From JAGPCK01 sp964535575 (lineage in GTDB: Bacteria > Bacteroidota > Bacteroidia > UKL13-3): DNA of 64,000 nucleotides. This document shows, one piece after another, positions 51,310 through 60,013 of the stretch. Made by a program: the position numbers and the translations under genes. Location: NCBI GenBank assembly GCA_964535575.1, contig CAZHTC010000013.1:1-64000 (forward strand), read 5' to 3'. The notes beneath the pieces are model-generated. The model ran no database searches and was not told the DNA's origin. It saw nothing but the letters and a program-made list of their open reading frames with translations. Positions within the stretch are counted from its first letter, which is position 1. Each line of letters starts with the position of its first letter.

Positions 51310-52824
51310 CTACGGCAACAACCTTCCCATCATTCTCGGGAACGGAATACTCTCACGCACATGGGGCAGTTTGCAAATCCAGGTAACCAATCGTTCCAGT
51401 CCTAAACCAAAACCGGCATGAGGTACGGAACCATATTTGCGCAAATCCAGATACCATTCAAATGCCTCCATGGGTAATTCGTGTTCGGTAATTTTTTCGC
51501 GAAGCATCTGCTCGTTGGTTTCACGCTCTCCACCACCTACAATTTCTCCGTAACCTTCGGGAGCCAGCACATCTACTCCGCGGGCAAAACGATTGTCGTC
51601 AGGATCGCGTTTCAGGTAAAAGGCTTTTACGGCATGTGGCCAGTTGTACACCATAATCGGTACATCAAACAGGCGGGTAATCACGGTTTCGTCACTGCCG
51701 CCTAAATCATTTCCGTATTGGAAATTACGGGCACTGTTAAGCCATTGCGGAATATTGCGTGCCTGTTCTTCTAAATCGGCAAGCTCCTGCTTGAGCTTAT
51801 CTATTTTTGACTGATTAAATCCTATTTCACCCTTTTTCATACCGGGTGTTTTTATTTTTTCTTCCCGCTCGGCAATTTCCTTTTTGGTAGCTTCAATAGT
51901 TGCAAGCACCGAGGCCAGTTCGGTTTCTAATTCCTTTATTGAGTTTTTGCCGTTTACATCCTGTTCACCCTTAATAATGCGTACTGCTTCATCATAGGTA
52001 AGGCGTGGAAATGGTTTGGTAATATTTTGCAAAACGCTTGTATCGCGCCCGATAATGTTGAGTTCGTTTTGGCAATCGCGCAACACATCGCTCACCACCC
52101 TGCGCAAAAACTGCTCAATCAAATCCATATTATCAAAAATATCAAAAAAGGCCATCTCGGGTTCTATCATCCAGAACTCGGTTAGGTGCCTGCGTGTTTT
52201 TGATTTTTCGGCACGAAAGGTTGGTCCAAAAGTATAAATGCGTCCCATAGCCATAGCCATGGCTTCCCCATAAAGCTGCCCGCTTTGCGAGAGGTAGGCT
52301 GTTTCGTCAAAATAATTTGTTTCAAACAGGTTGGTAGTGCCTTCACAGGCGTTTCCGGTAAAAATGGGGGCATCCATTTCCACAAATTCGTTCTCCTGAA
52401 AAAACTGGTGTATGGAGTAAATAATGCGGTTACGTATTTTCATGATGGCCCACTGCCGCGAAGAGCGCAACCACAGGTGACGGTTGTCGGTTAAAAAATC
52501 TACCCCGTGCTCTTTTTTAGCTATCGGATATTCTTCAGCTATCTGGTAAATTTCCAGTTCGCTCACATGTACTTCATATCCGCCTATCTGGCGCTCGTCT
52601 TTTACCACTTTGCCTTTCAGCGAGAAAGAGCTTTCCAGTTTTAGCTTTCCGGCCTTTTCAAATACCGCGGGGCTCACCTGATTCGCATCCACTATGCATT
52701 GGCAAAAGCCTGTTCCATCGCGCAGTATCACAAACTCAAGGCCTTTGCTGCTGCGCCTGTTAGAAGCCCAACCCCTAAGGGTTACCTCCTGTCCTTCGTA
52801 TTTTGATAAATCTTTAATATACAT
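51310..52824 (-). CDS. asnS: Asparagine--tRNA ligase AsnS
   Basis: The 504-residue class II synthetase has the N-terminal OB-fold anticodon domain (~1-100, LRGWASNRRSSKGLEFVILRDGTGF), motif 2 around FRAEKSKTRRHLTEFWMIEPE (~204-224) and motif 3 in the C-terminal GFGLGLERLVTWICKLPHVRESIPFPR. An additional Lys/Glu-rich coiled-coil of about 80 residues (~288-368) is inserted between motif 2 and the C-terminal part, making it longer than the ~465 residues of most AsnRS. It charges tRNA-Asn in the cytoplasm. No unusual start is needed. Confidence 0.93.
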   Translation of the reverse strand: MYIKDLSKYEGQEVTLRGWASNRRSSKGLEFVILRDGTGFCQCIVDANQVSPAVFEKAGKLKLESSFSLKGKVVKDERQIGGYEVHVSELEIYQIAEEYPIAKKEHGVDFLTDNRHLWLRSSRQWAIMKIRNRIIYSIHQFFQENEFVEMDAPIFTGNACEGTTNLFETNYFDETAYLSQSGQLYGEAMAMAMGRIYTFGPTFRAEKSKTRRHLTEFWMIEPEMAFFDIFDNMDLIEQFLRRVVSDVLRDCQNELNIIGRDTSVLQNITKPFPRLTYDEAVRIIKGEQDVNGKNSIKELETELASVLATIEATKKEIAEREEKIKTPGMKKGEIGFNQSKIDKLKQELADLEEQARNIPQWLNSARNFQYGNDLGGSDETVITRLFDVPIMVYNWPHAVKAFYLKRDPDDNRFARGVDVLAPEGYGEIVGGGERETNEQMLREKITEHELPMEAFEWYLDLRKYGSVPHAGFGLGLERLVTWICKLPHVRESIPFPRMMGRLLP

Positions 52825-52929
52825 TGTGTAACTTTGTTTCCGGTTTTAAACGGCTTGCAAAAATAAGGCTTTCCCCCTATTTATGTAAGGGTTAAAACAA
52901 ATGGAACATTATTTGACTAACCAGGCATC

Positions 52930-54423
52930 ATGCTTAAACAAGGTTTACAACAAAAACTGCTTCAAAAGCTCTCTCCGCAACAAATTCAGTTTATTAAACT
53001 GTTGCAACTCAACACTACCGACCTGGAACAACGGGTAGAGCAGGAGTTGATTGAAAATCCGGCACTCGAAAACTCAAAAGAAGACGAATTCAGTTCAGAT
53101 ATTTCGGAAGACGTAAAAGTAAATACAGCCGAAGACGAAGCTCCCCCTGCCGAGGCCGAACGCGAAGAAGAATTACCGGATGTGATGGATGACGAAGTGT
53201 TTGACATTTCGGAATACACCAGCAACGATGATTATGATAACGACAGTTTTCAGATGTCGGATGACGGGGAAGACGAAGACCGCAAAGAAATGCCCATTGC
53301 AGGTGGTTCCACTTTTTATGATTCACTGATTGAGCAATACACGGCTATTTCCAACTCCGACCACGAAACGGCACTCGGAAAACAAATCATCGGAACGCTT
53401 GATGAAGACGGTTATTTACGCAGACCCTTAGAGGCCATCATTAACGATTTGCTTTTTACCGCCAATATTGAAACCACCGTTGATGAACTGGAAAAAGTGT
53501 TGCACAAAGTACAGGGCCTTGACCCCGCAGGAATAGCAGCACGCACCCTGCAGGAATGTTTGTTATTGCAGCTGCACCGCAAAGACCACCACCATCCCGA
53601 AGTGAAAATTGCACAGGAAATTATTGAGCATCACTTCGAGGATTTTACTAAGAAGCACTATGAAAAACTGATGCGGCAATTAAAGCTCACCGATGAGCAA
53701 CTCAAAGAAGCCATCACGCTTATTACCCATCTTAATCCTAAACCGGGCGAAACCGATACCGACAGTAAAATTCAGTATGTGATTCCTGATTTTATTCTGG
53801 TTGACAACAACGGAAAGCTGGGCGTGGTTCTTAACTCGCGCAATGCTCCCGACCTGCGCATAAGCCGCTCGTACATGGACACCATGAAGAGTTATGAAAA
53901 AAACCCGAAAGGCAACAAACACCTGAAAGATACGGTACAGTTTATTAAACAAAAACTCGACAGCGCCAAGTGGTTTATCGACTCCATTAAGCAACGGCAA
54001 AACACCTTGCTCATGACCATGAATGCCATTTTGCACTACCAGTATGAGTACTTTGTTGATGGGGATGAAACCAAACTTCGCCCCATGATTTTAAAAGATA
54101 TTGCTGATAAAGTAGGGATGGATGTTTCTACCATTTCGCGGGTAGCCAACAGCAAATATGTACAAACCGATTTTGGAGTAATTCCGCTAAAGTTCTTTTT
54201 CTCCGAAGGAATTCAAACCGATGAGGGCGAAGAAGTGTCGAGCCGGGAAGTGAAACGCATTTTGCAGGATGCTATTGGCAGCGAAGACAAGAAAAAACCA
54301 TTGCCCGATGAAAAGCTCATGGAAATTCTGAAAGAAAAAGGATACAATATTGCGCGCAGAACCGTAGCCAAATACCGCGAGCAACTCAATATTCCGGTGG
54401 CGCGTTTAAGAAAAGAAATGTAA
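52930..54423 (+). CDS. rpoN: RNA polymerase sigma-54 factor RpoN
   Basis: The 497-residue protein has region I rich in Gln/Leu (MLKQGLQQKLLQKLSPQQIQFIKLLQLNT), an acidic linker (~52-112), the core-binding region (~120-300), a helix-turn-helix (~345-400) and the RpoN box ARRTVAKYRE at residues 475-484. It directs transcription from -24/-12 promoters with ATP-dependent activators. No such activator gene is seen in the window. The next gene starts at its last base, so they are coupled. Confidence 0.95.
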   Translation: MLKQGLQQKLLQKLSPQQIQFIKLLQLNTTDLEQRVEQELIENPALENSKEDEFSSDISEDVKVNTAEDEAPPAEAEREEELPDVMDDEVFDISEYTSNDDYDNDSFQMSDDGEDEDRKEMPIAGGSTFYDSLIEQYTAISNSDHETALGKQIIGTLDEDGYLRRPLEAIINDLLFTANIETTVDELEKVLHKVQGLDPAGIAARTLQECLLLQLHRKDHHHPEVKIAQEIIEHHFEDFTKKHYEKLMRQLKLTDEQLKEAITLITHLNPKPGETDTDSKIQYVIPDFILVDNNGKLGVVLNSRNAPDLRISRSYMDTMKSYEKNPKGNKHLKDTVQFIKQKLDSAKWFIDSIKQRQNTLLMTMNAILHYQYEYFVDGDETKLRPMILKDIADKVGMDVSTISRVANSKYVQTDFGVIPLKFFFSEGIQTDEGEEVSSREVKRILQDAIGSEDKKKPLPDEKLMEILKEKGYNIARRTVAKYREQLNIPVARLRKEM

Positions 54424-55025
54424 TGAACCCGCGTTGGGCCTGGCGTTTTTCGGTGGTTACACATCCTTTGTTTTTAAACTACCTTGGTTTTGTGCTGCTG
54501 TTTTTGTGTATTCCTGCGCTGCGCATCATGTACACCTCAACCGGATTAAGTTATATTCTGGGACTTTATTTTCTAAACGTGGTGGTGCTGCCGCTTATCT
54601 TATTGAGCATGATGAAACACAAAGGGGTAATTGACAGCTACGATTTGCCCGATAAACAACAGCGCAAATTGCCCCTTATTCTCATTTCGTTGCTCTACAT
54701 CATGTCGTATTACCTGTTTCAAAAACTTGATGTGCACCGCGTGTTGCTTAGCTACCTCCTTTCGGCAGCAACCATTCTTATTTTTACTTCGCTGCTCAAT
54801 AATTTTTATAAAATAAGTCTGCATGCCGTGGGTGCCGGAGCACTATTGGGATTAATCTGTTCGCTTCAGTTTTTCACTGCTACCGATTTGCGGCCGCTGC
54901 TCATCCTGGCCCTGTTGCTGTGTGGATTTATTCTTACCGCCCGCAATATTGCCGGAAACCATACCAGGGCAGAATACCTTACGGGATTAGCAGTGGGTTT
55001 TGGTCCCATGTGGTGGATGTTGTAA
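54423..55025 (+). CDS. PAP2-like membrane protein
   Basis: The 200-residue protein has six hydrophobic helices. Its later half shows a weak PAP2 phosphatase pattern: DKQQRKLP (basic region), KISLHAVGAG (His) and ARNIAGNHTRAEYLTG (Arg and His), in the order seen in phosphatidic acid phosphatases. The central PSGH is altered to LHAVG, so enzymatic activity is uncertain. Its ATG overlaps the last base of rpoN (stop TAATG). The assembly gap begins two bases after its stop. Confidence 0.65.
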   Translation: MNPRWAWRFSVVTHPLFLNYLGFVLLFLCIPALRIMYTSTGLSYILGLYFLNVVVLPLILLSMMKHKGVIDSYDLPDKQQRKLPLILISLLYIMSYYLFQKLDVHRVLLSYLLSAATILIFTSLLNNFYKISLHAVGAGALLGLICSLQFFTATDLRPLLILALLLCGFILTARNIAGNHTRAEYLTGLAVGFGPMWWML

Positions 55026-55026
55026 T

Positions 55027-55126
55027 NNNNNNNNNNNNNNNNNNNNNNNNNNNNNNNNNNNNNNNNNNNNNNNNNNNNNNNNNNNNNNNNNNNNNNNNNN
55101 NNNNNNNNNNNNNNNNNNNNNNNNNN
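55027..55126. other. Assembly gap (100 N)
   Basis: Exactly 100 N of unknown true length separate the PAP2-like gene from the enoyl-CoA hydratase gene. The contig on the right begins GCGGGTGGAAATAAAAAGTAA, which may be the tail of a gene lost in the gap. Confidence 0.98.
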
Positions 55127-55152
55127 TGCGGGTGGAAATAAAAAGTAAATTG

Positions 55153-55160
55153 TATTTTTG
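55153..55160 (+). promoter_or_regulatory. -7 promoter element of the enoyl-CoA hydratase gene
   Basis: TATTTTTG exactly matches TAnnTTTG, 22 bases before the ATG at 55183. The upstream part is close to the gap edge. Confidence 0.5.
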
Positions 55161-55182
55161 AGCCTGAAATCAACATGTAGTT

Positions 55183-55965
55183 ATGAGTTACGAAACCCTT
55201 TTATTTGATATTAAAGACAGCGTTTGCACCATTACCCTCAACCGCCCCGATTCATTTAATGCCTTTAACGACCAGCAGAGTTATGATTTGCAGGACGCGC
55301 TGAAAAAAGCCGATAAAGACAAATCGGTGCGTGTAGTGGTATTAACCGGAGCGGGCAAAGCGTTTTGTTCGGGTCAGGATTTAAAAGCCATTGCCGGTGC
55401 CGAAAAACGCTCGCTGGCCGATTCTCTGTTAAAACGTTACAATCCCATTATACGCGCCATGCGCCAAATGCCCAAGCCCATTATTTGCCGACTGAACGGA
55501 GTAGCTGCCGGGGCAGGTTGTTCGCTGGCGTTGGCCTCCGATTTTATTGTGGCTGCCGAAAATGCATCGCTTATTGAAGTGTTCATCAATGTGGGGTTGG
55601 TACTCGATTCAGGGTCTTCTTATTTTCTGCCGCGCTTGGTGGGCTCGGCCCGTGCTTTTGAAATGTCGACTATGGGAAATAAAGTAAGTGCCCGGCAGGC
55701 TTATGACTGGGGCATGGTAAACCGCGTGGTAACTGCGGAAGAATTAGATAAAACCGTAGCCGAGGTAGCTGCCTACTATGCAGCCGCACCCACCAAAGCC
55801 ATTGCACTAATGAAAAAGATGCTGAACAAATCGTTTCAGAGTGATTTGGATACCATGCTCGAATATGAAATGTATTGCCAGGGTATTGCCGGCAATACTG
55901 CCGATTACAAAGAAGGCGTAGCCTCGTTTAATGAAAAACGCAAACCGGTTTTTAAAGGCGAGTAG
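55183..55965 (+). CDS. Enoyl-CoA hydratase/isomerase family protein (PaaG-like)
   Basis: A 260-residue crotonase-fold protein. The oxyanion-hole strands are VVVLTGAGKAFCSGQDLKAI (~50-70) and CRLNGVAAGAGCSLALASDFIVA (~100-122). The active-site helix IEVFINVGLVLDSGSSYFLPRLVG has Asp in place of the typical Glu/Pro pair, resembling PaaG-type isomerases. It acts on acyl-CoA in the cytoplasm, in beta-oxidation or phenylacetate degradation. The downstream redoxin gene overlaps its end by 35 bases. Confidence 0.88.
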   Translation: MSYETLLFDIKDSVCTITLNRPDSFNAFNDQQSYDLQDALKKADKDKSVRVVVLTGAGKAFCSGQDLKAIAGAEKRSLADSLLKRYNPIIRAMRQMPKPIICRLNGVAAGAGCSLALASDFIVAAENASLIEVFINVGLVLDSGSSYFLPRLVGSARAFEMSTMGNKVSARQAYDWGMVNRVVTAEELDKTVAEVAAYYAAAPTKAIALMKKMLNKSFQSDLDTMLEYEMYCQGIAGNTADYKEGVASFNEKRKPVFKGE

Positions 55966-56518
55966 TTTCGCTGTTTGCTGGCTGGTACTATTGCTTTGGA
56001 GTTGCCGGAAAACTCCGGCCATTTTTTCCATTACGGTAAAAGACAGCAACGGAAATACGGTTTCGCCAAGCGAGTGGCAACACAACAAAACCAGCGTACT
56101 GTTTTTTATTTCGCCCGAGTGCCCTTTGTGCCAAAGTTATTCGCTCACCATAAGGCAACTGCAACAGCAGTTTGAAAACGACTCCGTAAAATTCTACGCC
56201 ATTATCCCCGATAGTTCTTTTAGCAATCACACAGTAAACGAATTTAAAAAGAACTACCTGCTCACCCTTCCCGTATGGCGCGATGACCACAAACAAATTA
56301 CCCGGATACTTCATGCAAAGGTTACCCCCGAAGTATTTGTGCTGAATGAAAAAGCAGCCGTTTTATACCATGGCCGCATTGATAACTGGGCCTGGGCCGT
56401 AGGACAAAAACGACAGGTAATAACCGAACACGAACTGCTGGATGCGCTCACCGCTATTGCACAACACAAAAAGATACCGGTGAAACAAACCAAAGCGATA
56501 GGGTGCTTTATTGAGTAA
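55931..56518 (+). CDS. Redoxin-domain lipoprotein
   Basis: The 195-residue protein has a lipoprotein signal with lipobox ending in LLWSC25 and an alkyl-hydroperoxide-reductase/TlpA-like domain. The active-site region is FFISPECPLCQSYSLTIRQL; a CxxC-like CPLC is present. It lies past the beginning by overlapping the enoyl-CoA hydratase gene (35 bases), so both are translated from one message although functions differ. It should be a periplasmic thiol-dependent enzyme or electron-transfer protein. The signature resembles proteins next to cytochrome c in other phyla. Confidence 0.8.
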   Translation: MKNANRFLKASSFAVCWLVLLLWSCRKTPAIFSITVKDSNGNTVSPSEWQHNKTSVLFFISPECPLCQSYSLTIRQLQQQFENDSVKFYAIIPDSSFSNHTVNEFKKNYLLTLPVWRDDHKQITRILHAKVTPEVFVLNEKAAVLYHGRIDNWAWAVGQKRQVITEHELLDALTAIAQHKKIPVKQTKAIGCFIE

Positions 56519-56577
56519 ATGCTATAGCTGCTTCATTAAAGCTTGGATGGCTAAGCCTATTTACATGGGCTCTATGG

Positions 56578-57339
56578 CTATTTCTTTTTCTCGAACCAAT
56601 TCTTTGCCTTTTCACAATCTAAAAAATTGTATCGAATGCCGATACCATAGTTCCACATCCGTTCTCCAAAAATTTTTGGCTGCCCAGTGGTTTTGTTATA
56701 ATTATTAGCATTACTTTCATCTATCATTCCATACCATCTTCTGTAAACATTTCCCTGAACAGTAATATTAGACCCCAACTTGTAAGAAATATTCCAGTTA
56801 AACAATAAACTCCCAAGTCGACTACGAAACTGGGGTAAACTATTCGCAAAAATCGAACTGGGGCTAATTTCAACGCCCTGAATGTACTGTTTCCCTTTCA
56901 ACAAAGAGCTCCTTGCCAATCCAACACTGATGCCGGTAACCCACTTCCCTTTGCAAAGGGAAAAATCTTTACCTATAAAAACAATCTTATCTAAATACAC
57001 GTATTTTTTTTCAAGCGCAAGGGGGGATGCAAACTGAATCCCTGAAGGAAAAATACCCGTTGTGTCCCACAAAAAAGTAGATTGGCTGTAAAAACCACCA
57101 AATGAAAAATAAAAGTTTTTCTTCAGGGGAACACGGATAAGCAGGCCAACCGATACTCCTTGCTTTGCCCGCCTGTATCGGTATTTATCAACCGAGTGAA
57201 GGTCATAAAAACGAGAGGCAACCTGAAATTCTATACTTAAAGATCCTAGTCTTCCCTTGGTTGAATCAGCTTCCCCCGCTATGCTTTCGAATGGTGTAAA
57301 ACACAAAAGATTTATGAATAACAATACCAGACTTTTCAT
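56578..57339 (-). CDS. Outer-membrane beta-barrel protein
   Basis: The 253-residue protein has a signal peptide (MKSLVLLFINLLCFTPFESIAG) and about ten amphipathic strands with an aromatic C-terminus (WNYGIGIRYNFLDCEKAKNWFEKKK). No named family. It overlaps the GH16 gene upstream by four bases (ATGA) and probably forms an operon with it and the coiled-coil gene further upstream. Confidence 0.65.
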   Translation of the reverse strand: MKSLVLLFINLLCFTPFESIAGEADSTKGRLGSLSIEFQVASRFYDLHSVDKYRYRRAKQGVSVGLLIRVPLKKNFYFSFGGFYSQSTFLWDTTGIFPSGIQFASPLALEKKYVYLDKIVFIGKDFSLCKGKWVTGISVGLARSSLLKGKQYIQGVEISPSSIFANSLPQFRSRLGSLLFNWNISYKLGSNITVQGNVYRRWYGMIDESNANNYNKTTGQPKIFGERMWNYGIGIRYNFLDCEKAKNWFEKKK

Positions 57340-58853
57340 TTTACTAGGTATATTTTACGTACAATTGTTTTTGATGCAGTGATGGTTTTAAGCAAATAAT
57401 ATCCGGATGACAAGTTACTTAAATTAAATTCGCAATCTTCGCCTGGCGATAGCGTTTTTTTTAACAGTACATTTCCGTTCCAATCCTGTACTTGCACTTC
57501 ACAGTTTTCGGAGCTGCTGTTTTGCATACTAAAAAATGGGCTTGTAGGCAAGGGGCTATCTAGTCCGGGAGGGGCGCTTTTAGCCGATAGGCTCGTGTTG
57601 CTATTCAAATTTTTTATCCCTTGCATTGATTCTGCTTCACCACCACCGCCTTCATCAAGGGAGTCTATCGGGAACATTCCTGTTGTGTCAATACTTGCAT
57701 ATAAATCTCCAGGGCAAGGAGAAATGCGGGCTGTAAAATCACTACCCCATAAAATAGTTGAGTTGGGATTAATTACTACGCGTTCAGAAGCAATTAAGTC
57801 GCGATGTGTGACTTGGTTTGGTGACCAGTAAGGAGCCCAAGAAACTGCCTGACCAGCTGGCATCACATAATTACTGCAAAATCCATCAGCAAAAGTAATT
57901 GTTCGCCCAGTATTTACAGTGGGGTCGGTATAAATGTTTTGCAGTTGGTTGCAAATTAGGACATCTTGGTTACAATCAATAGGTGCCCATATGCGTATAT
58001 AGTCAATATCAAAGTATGCGGGAAAAACAGATGTTGCATCTGGTCCGGGCCGAAAGGTTTTAGGAGAGTAGTCGCTTGCTACCGCTGTATTGGCAACCAC
58101 CCGCATTGCCTCAACAAAATCGAAAACGACATATTTCTGCGCAATTCCGTTCACCATCCATCCCACAAAATTTGGTAACCAGACACATGAAACCACATTG
58201 TAATCCGCATTTGCAAAATTTATATTCTGAAAGGTAATCCATCCGCCACAAGGTTGATTTCTAAATAGTCCACATATTTGTGCAGAACTACCTGGAGCAT
58301 GGCATGCCCAATGATATTTATGCATTTTCTCTCCCTTGAGTTCCATTATATCAATTTCTTGGTCAAAGGCCCGTAACCAAAAGGCGGGCCATAATCCTTT
58401 CACCGCAGGGGCTTTAAAACGTATTTCAAAATACCCATATTTATATGGTTGCTTCGTAACAATAGCCCCAGAAGTATAATCAAATGTGCGATAATTATAA
58501 TATGGAAAAACGTATGGGGGTTCAAAAGGAGGAACAGCTACATTACCGAGCTTATATGGAGTAGCCAATCCCGATACAGTTTCCCTTTTAGTAACGATCC
58601 TAAAATAATGGGCATAGGCATCCTGACCAAAAGCGTAATTGCCAGAGTCGGTATAAAATTGCAATTCATAATTCTCAGTGAGGCAGTTATCGTCTAAATG
58701 TCTCCATAGCTTTTCCATATCCAAGGTTGTACCATTAAATTCGTCACCATCTACATAAACCCACCCGTTAGATACTAATTGGCCATACGAAAAAGAGGAA
58801 CATACGCTTGCAAGCAACAAAACAAGCAGGTGCTTTAAATATGTGTTTTTCAT
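57336..58853 (-). CDS. GH16-family glycoside hydrolase with T9SS tail
   Basis: The 505-residue protein has a signal peptide (to ~24) and a glycoside hydrolase family 16 fold (~25-300) with the active-site signature EIDIMELKG (Glu, Asp, Glu) and flanking YGYFEIRFKAPAVKGLWPAFWL. It then has a low-complexity region (~300-425) and a type A T9SS sorting domain (~435-505, VQVQDWNGNVLLKKTLSPGEDCEF ... GYYLLKTI). Such enzymes cut beta-1,3 or beta-1,4 glucans and related polymers; substrate is not determined. Export to the surface is expected. Start ATG lies four bases before the coiled-coil gene's stop, i.e. nearly adjacent. Confidence 0.88.
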   Translation of the reverse strand: MKNTYLKHLLVLLLASVCSSFSYGQLVSNGWVYVDGDEFNGTTLDMEKLWRHLDDNCLTENYELQFYTDSGNYAFGQDAYAHYFRIVTKRETVSGLATPYKLGNVAVPPFEPPYVFPYYNYRTFDYTSGAIVTKQPYKYGYFEIRFKAPAVKGLWPAFWLRAFDQEIDIMELKGEKMHKYHWACHAPGSSAQICGLFRNQPCGGWITFQNINFANADYNVVSCVWLPNFVGWMVNGIAQKYVVFDFVEAMRVVANTAVASDYSPKTFRPGPDATSVFPAYFDIDYIRIWAPIDCNQDVLICNQLQNIYTDPTVNTGRTITFADGFCSNYVMPAGQAVSWAPYWSPNQVTHRDLIASERVVINPNSTILWGSDFTARISPCPGDLYASIDTTGMFPIDSLDEGGGGEAESMQGIKNLNSNTSLSAKSAPPGLDSPLPTSPFFSMQNSSSENCEVQVQDWNGNVLLKKTLSPGEDCEFNLSNLSSGYYLLKTITASKTIVRKIYLVK

Positions 58854-58855
58854 AT

Positions 58856-59875
58856 CTAATTGGTTTGAGTTTGAAGCTTGTTTTGCAAAAACAAAATTTG
58901 ATCACCCTGTGCCTGATTTTCCCTTTTCAATTCAAGAATATATAGGGTAAGTTCTTCAATTTTTTCAAGCATTTTCAGCTGGAGTTCCCTCAGGTCAAGC
59001 TCTCCCTTTGCTTCATATTCCGATGCAGAAGGGATATTTGGCAAGTGCTTATTTTGCTTTATGTATTTTTCAAGGTCGGCCAACGCCATCAATTTATAGT
59101 CCTTTGCAAATACGTAATCTGGTATAGCAACTAAATCAACCACCACCTGCCTTGCTCTTACATATCCGTTTGCTGTAATTTTAAAATTGTTGTTTCCTCC
59201 CAAACCTTTTAATGTTAATGCACCCCCATAAATAATGAGTTCTCCCTGATTTATTTCAATATCATTATTCTCTACCCTAAGATTTCCTGAACTAACCTGT
59301 AGTTTAACAGAAGGGTTTGAAAAAATCATGGTACCAATTCCAATTTGGCCACTGGTATTCATATAAAAATCAGGTCCGGTTGCACCATAGCGGCTTATAA
59401 AAAAATCGTGGTCGGTGTTTTTATTCCAGCTCATTCCAATATAAAACCATGGATTGCCGCTATGAGCAAATGTCAATAAAGTATTGGCACTGGTTTCTGA
59501 GGTTCTGTCAAGGGTTAATCCCTTGTCGTCATCGGTGTGTGTTATATGAAGCCAGTCTGTAGGAGCATCGTTGCCAATTCCTATCTTTCCATCACTCATT
59601 ACGTTTAAAAACTCAGAATTCTGATAGGTAGGACTTGTGTAGCTCACCTTAAACACCGAAGAGGGGCTTGGCAAAACCTGCCACCCGCCATAATCCAGTT
59701 TAACGTGAAAATTGGCAGCCGGTGTAGTGGTGCCCACACCTACAAATGTATTAAAGGTAAATAATTGGTTGCCGGTAAGGGTCCAGTTGGTTTGAGCAAA
59801 TACGCCAAGTGTGCTTAGCACAACAAGGCTAACAAGAAAAATTCTTAATTGGGGGGGGGTAAATGATGGTTTCAT
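58856..59875 (-). CDS. Secreted protein with C-terminal coiled coil
   Basis: The 339-residue protein has a signal peptide (to ~28, with poly-C tract encoding residues 6-9), a beta-rich fibre-like middle (~30-270, repeated short Gly/Asn/Ile strands) and a C-terminal heptad-rich segment (KYIKQNKHLPNIPSASEYEAKGELDLRELQLKMLEKIEELTLYILELKREN). The last part resembles tails of Bacteroidota surface proteins related to phage tail-fibre/endosialidase-chaperone regions. Role unknown. It heads the operon with GH16 and the barrel protein. Confidence 0.8.
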   Translation of the reverse strand: MKPSFTPPQLRIFLVSLVVLSTLGVFAQTNWTLTGNQLFTFNTFVGVGTTTPAANFHVKLDYGGWQVLPSPSSVFKVSYTSPTYQNSEFLNVMSDGKIGIGNDAPTDWLHITHTDDDKGLTLDRTSETSANTLLTFAHSGNPWFYIGMSWNKNTDHDFFISRYGATGPDFYMNTSGQIGIGTMIFSNPSVKLQVSSGNLRVENNDIEINQGELIIYGGALTLKGLGGNNNFKITANGYVRARQVVVDLVAIPDYVFAKDYKLMALADLEKYIKQNKHLPNIPSASEYEAKGELDLRELQLKMLEKIEELTLYILELKRENQAQGDQILFLQNKLQTQTN

Positions 59876-59933
59876 GATTTTAACAAAATTAGTTTACTCA
59901 AAGGTGGGAGGCGTTTTGTTAAAAAACAAGCGG

Positions 59934-59950
59934 TATTCCATATTGGAATA
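59934..59950. promoter_or_regulatory. 17-bp operator-like palindrome in divergent region
   Basis: TATTCCA (59934-59940) and TGGAATA (59944-59950) are perfect inverted arms around TAT. They lie between the divergent coiled-coil protein gene and the HTH regulator gene, upstream of the latter's promoter; the regulator may bind here. Confidence 0.5.
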
Positions 59951-59975
59951 TTTACCAATGAAACATCGGGGTGTT

Positions 59976-60009
59976 TTTGATTGTTTTTACCCGGTTTTTG
60001 GTATATTCG
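59976..60009 (+). promoter_or_regulatory. Promoter of the HTH regulator
   Basis: TTTG (59976-59979), a 22-base spacer and TATATTCG (60002-60009, 7 of 8) precede the ATG at 60014 by four bases, again suggesting a leaderless message. Confidence 0.5.
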
Positions 60010-60013
60010 GGGT

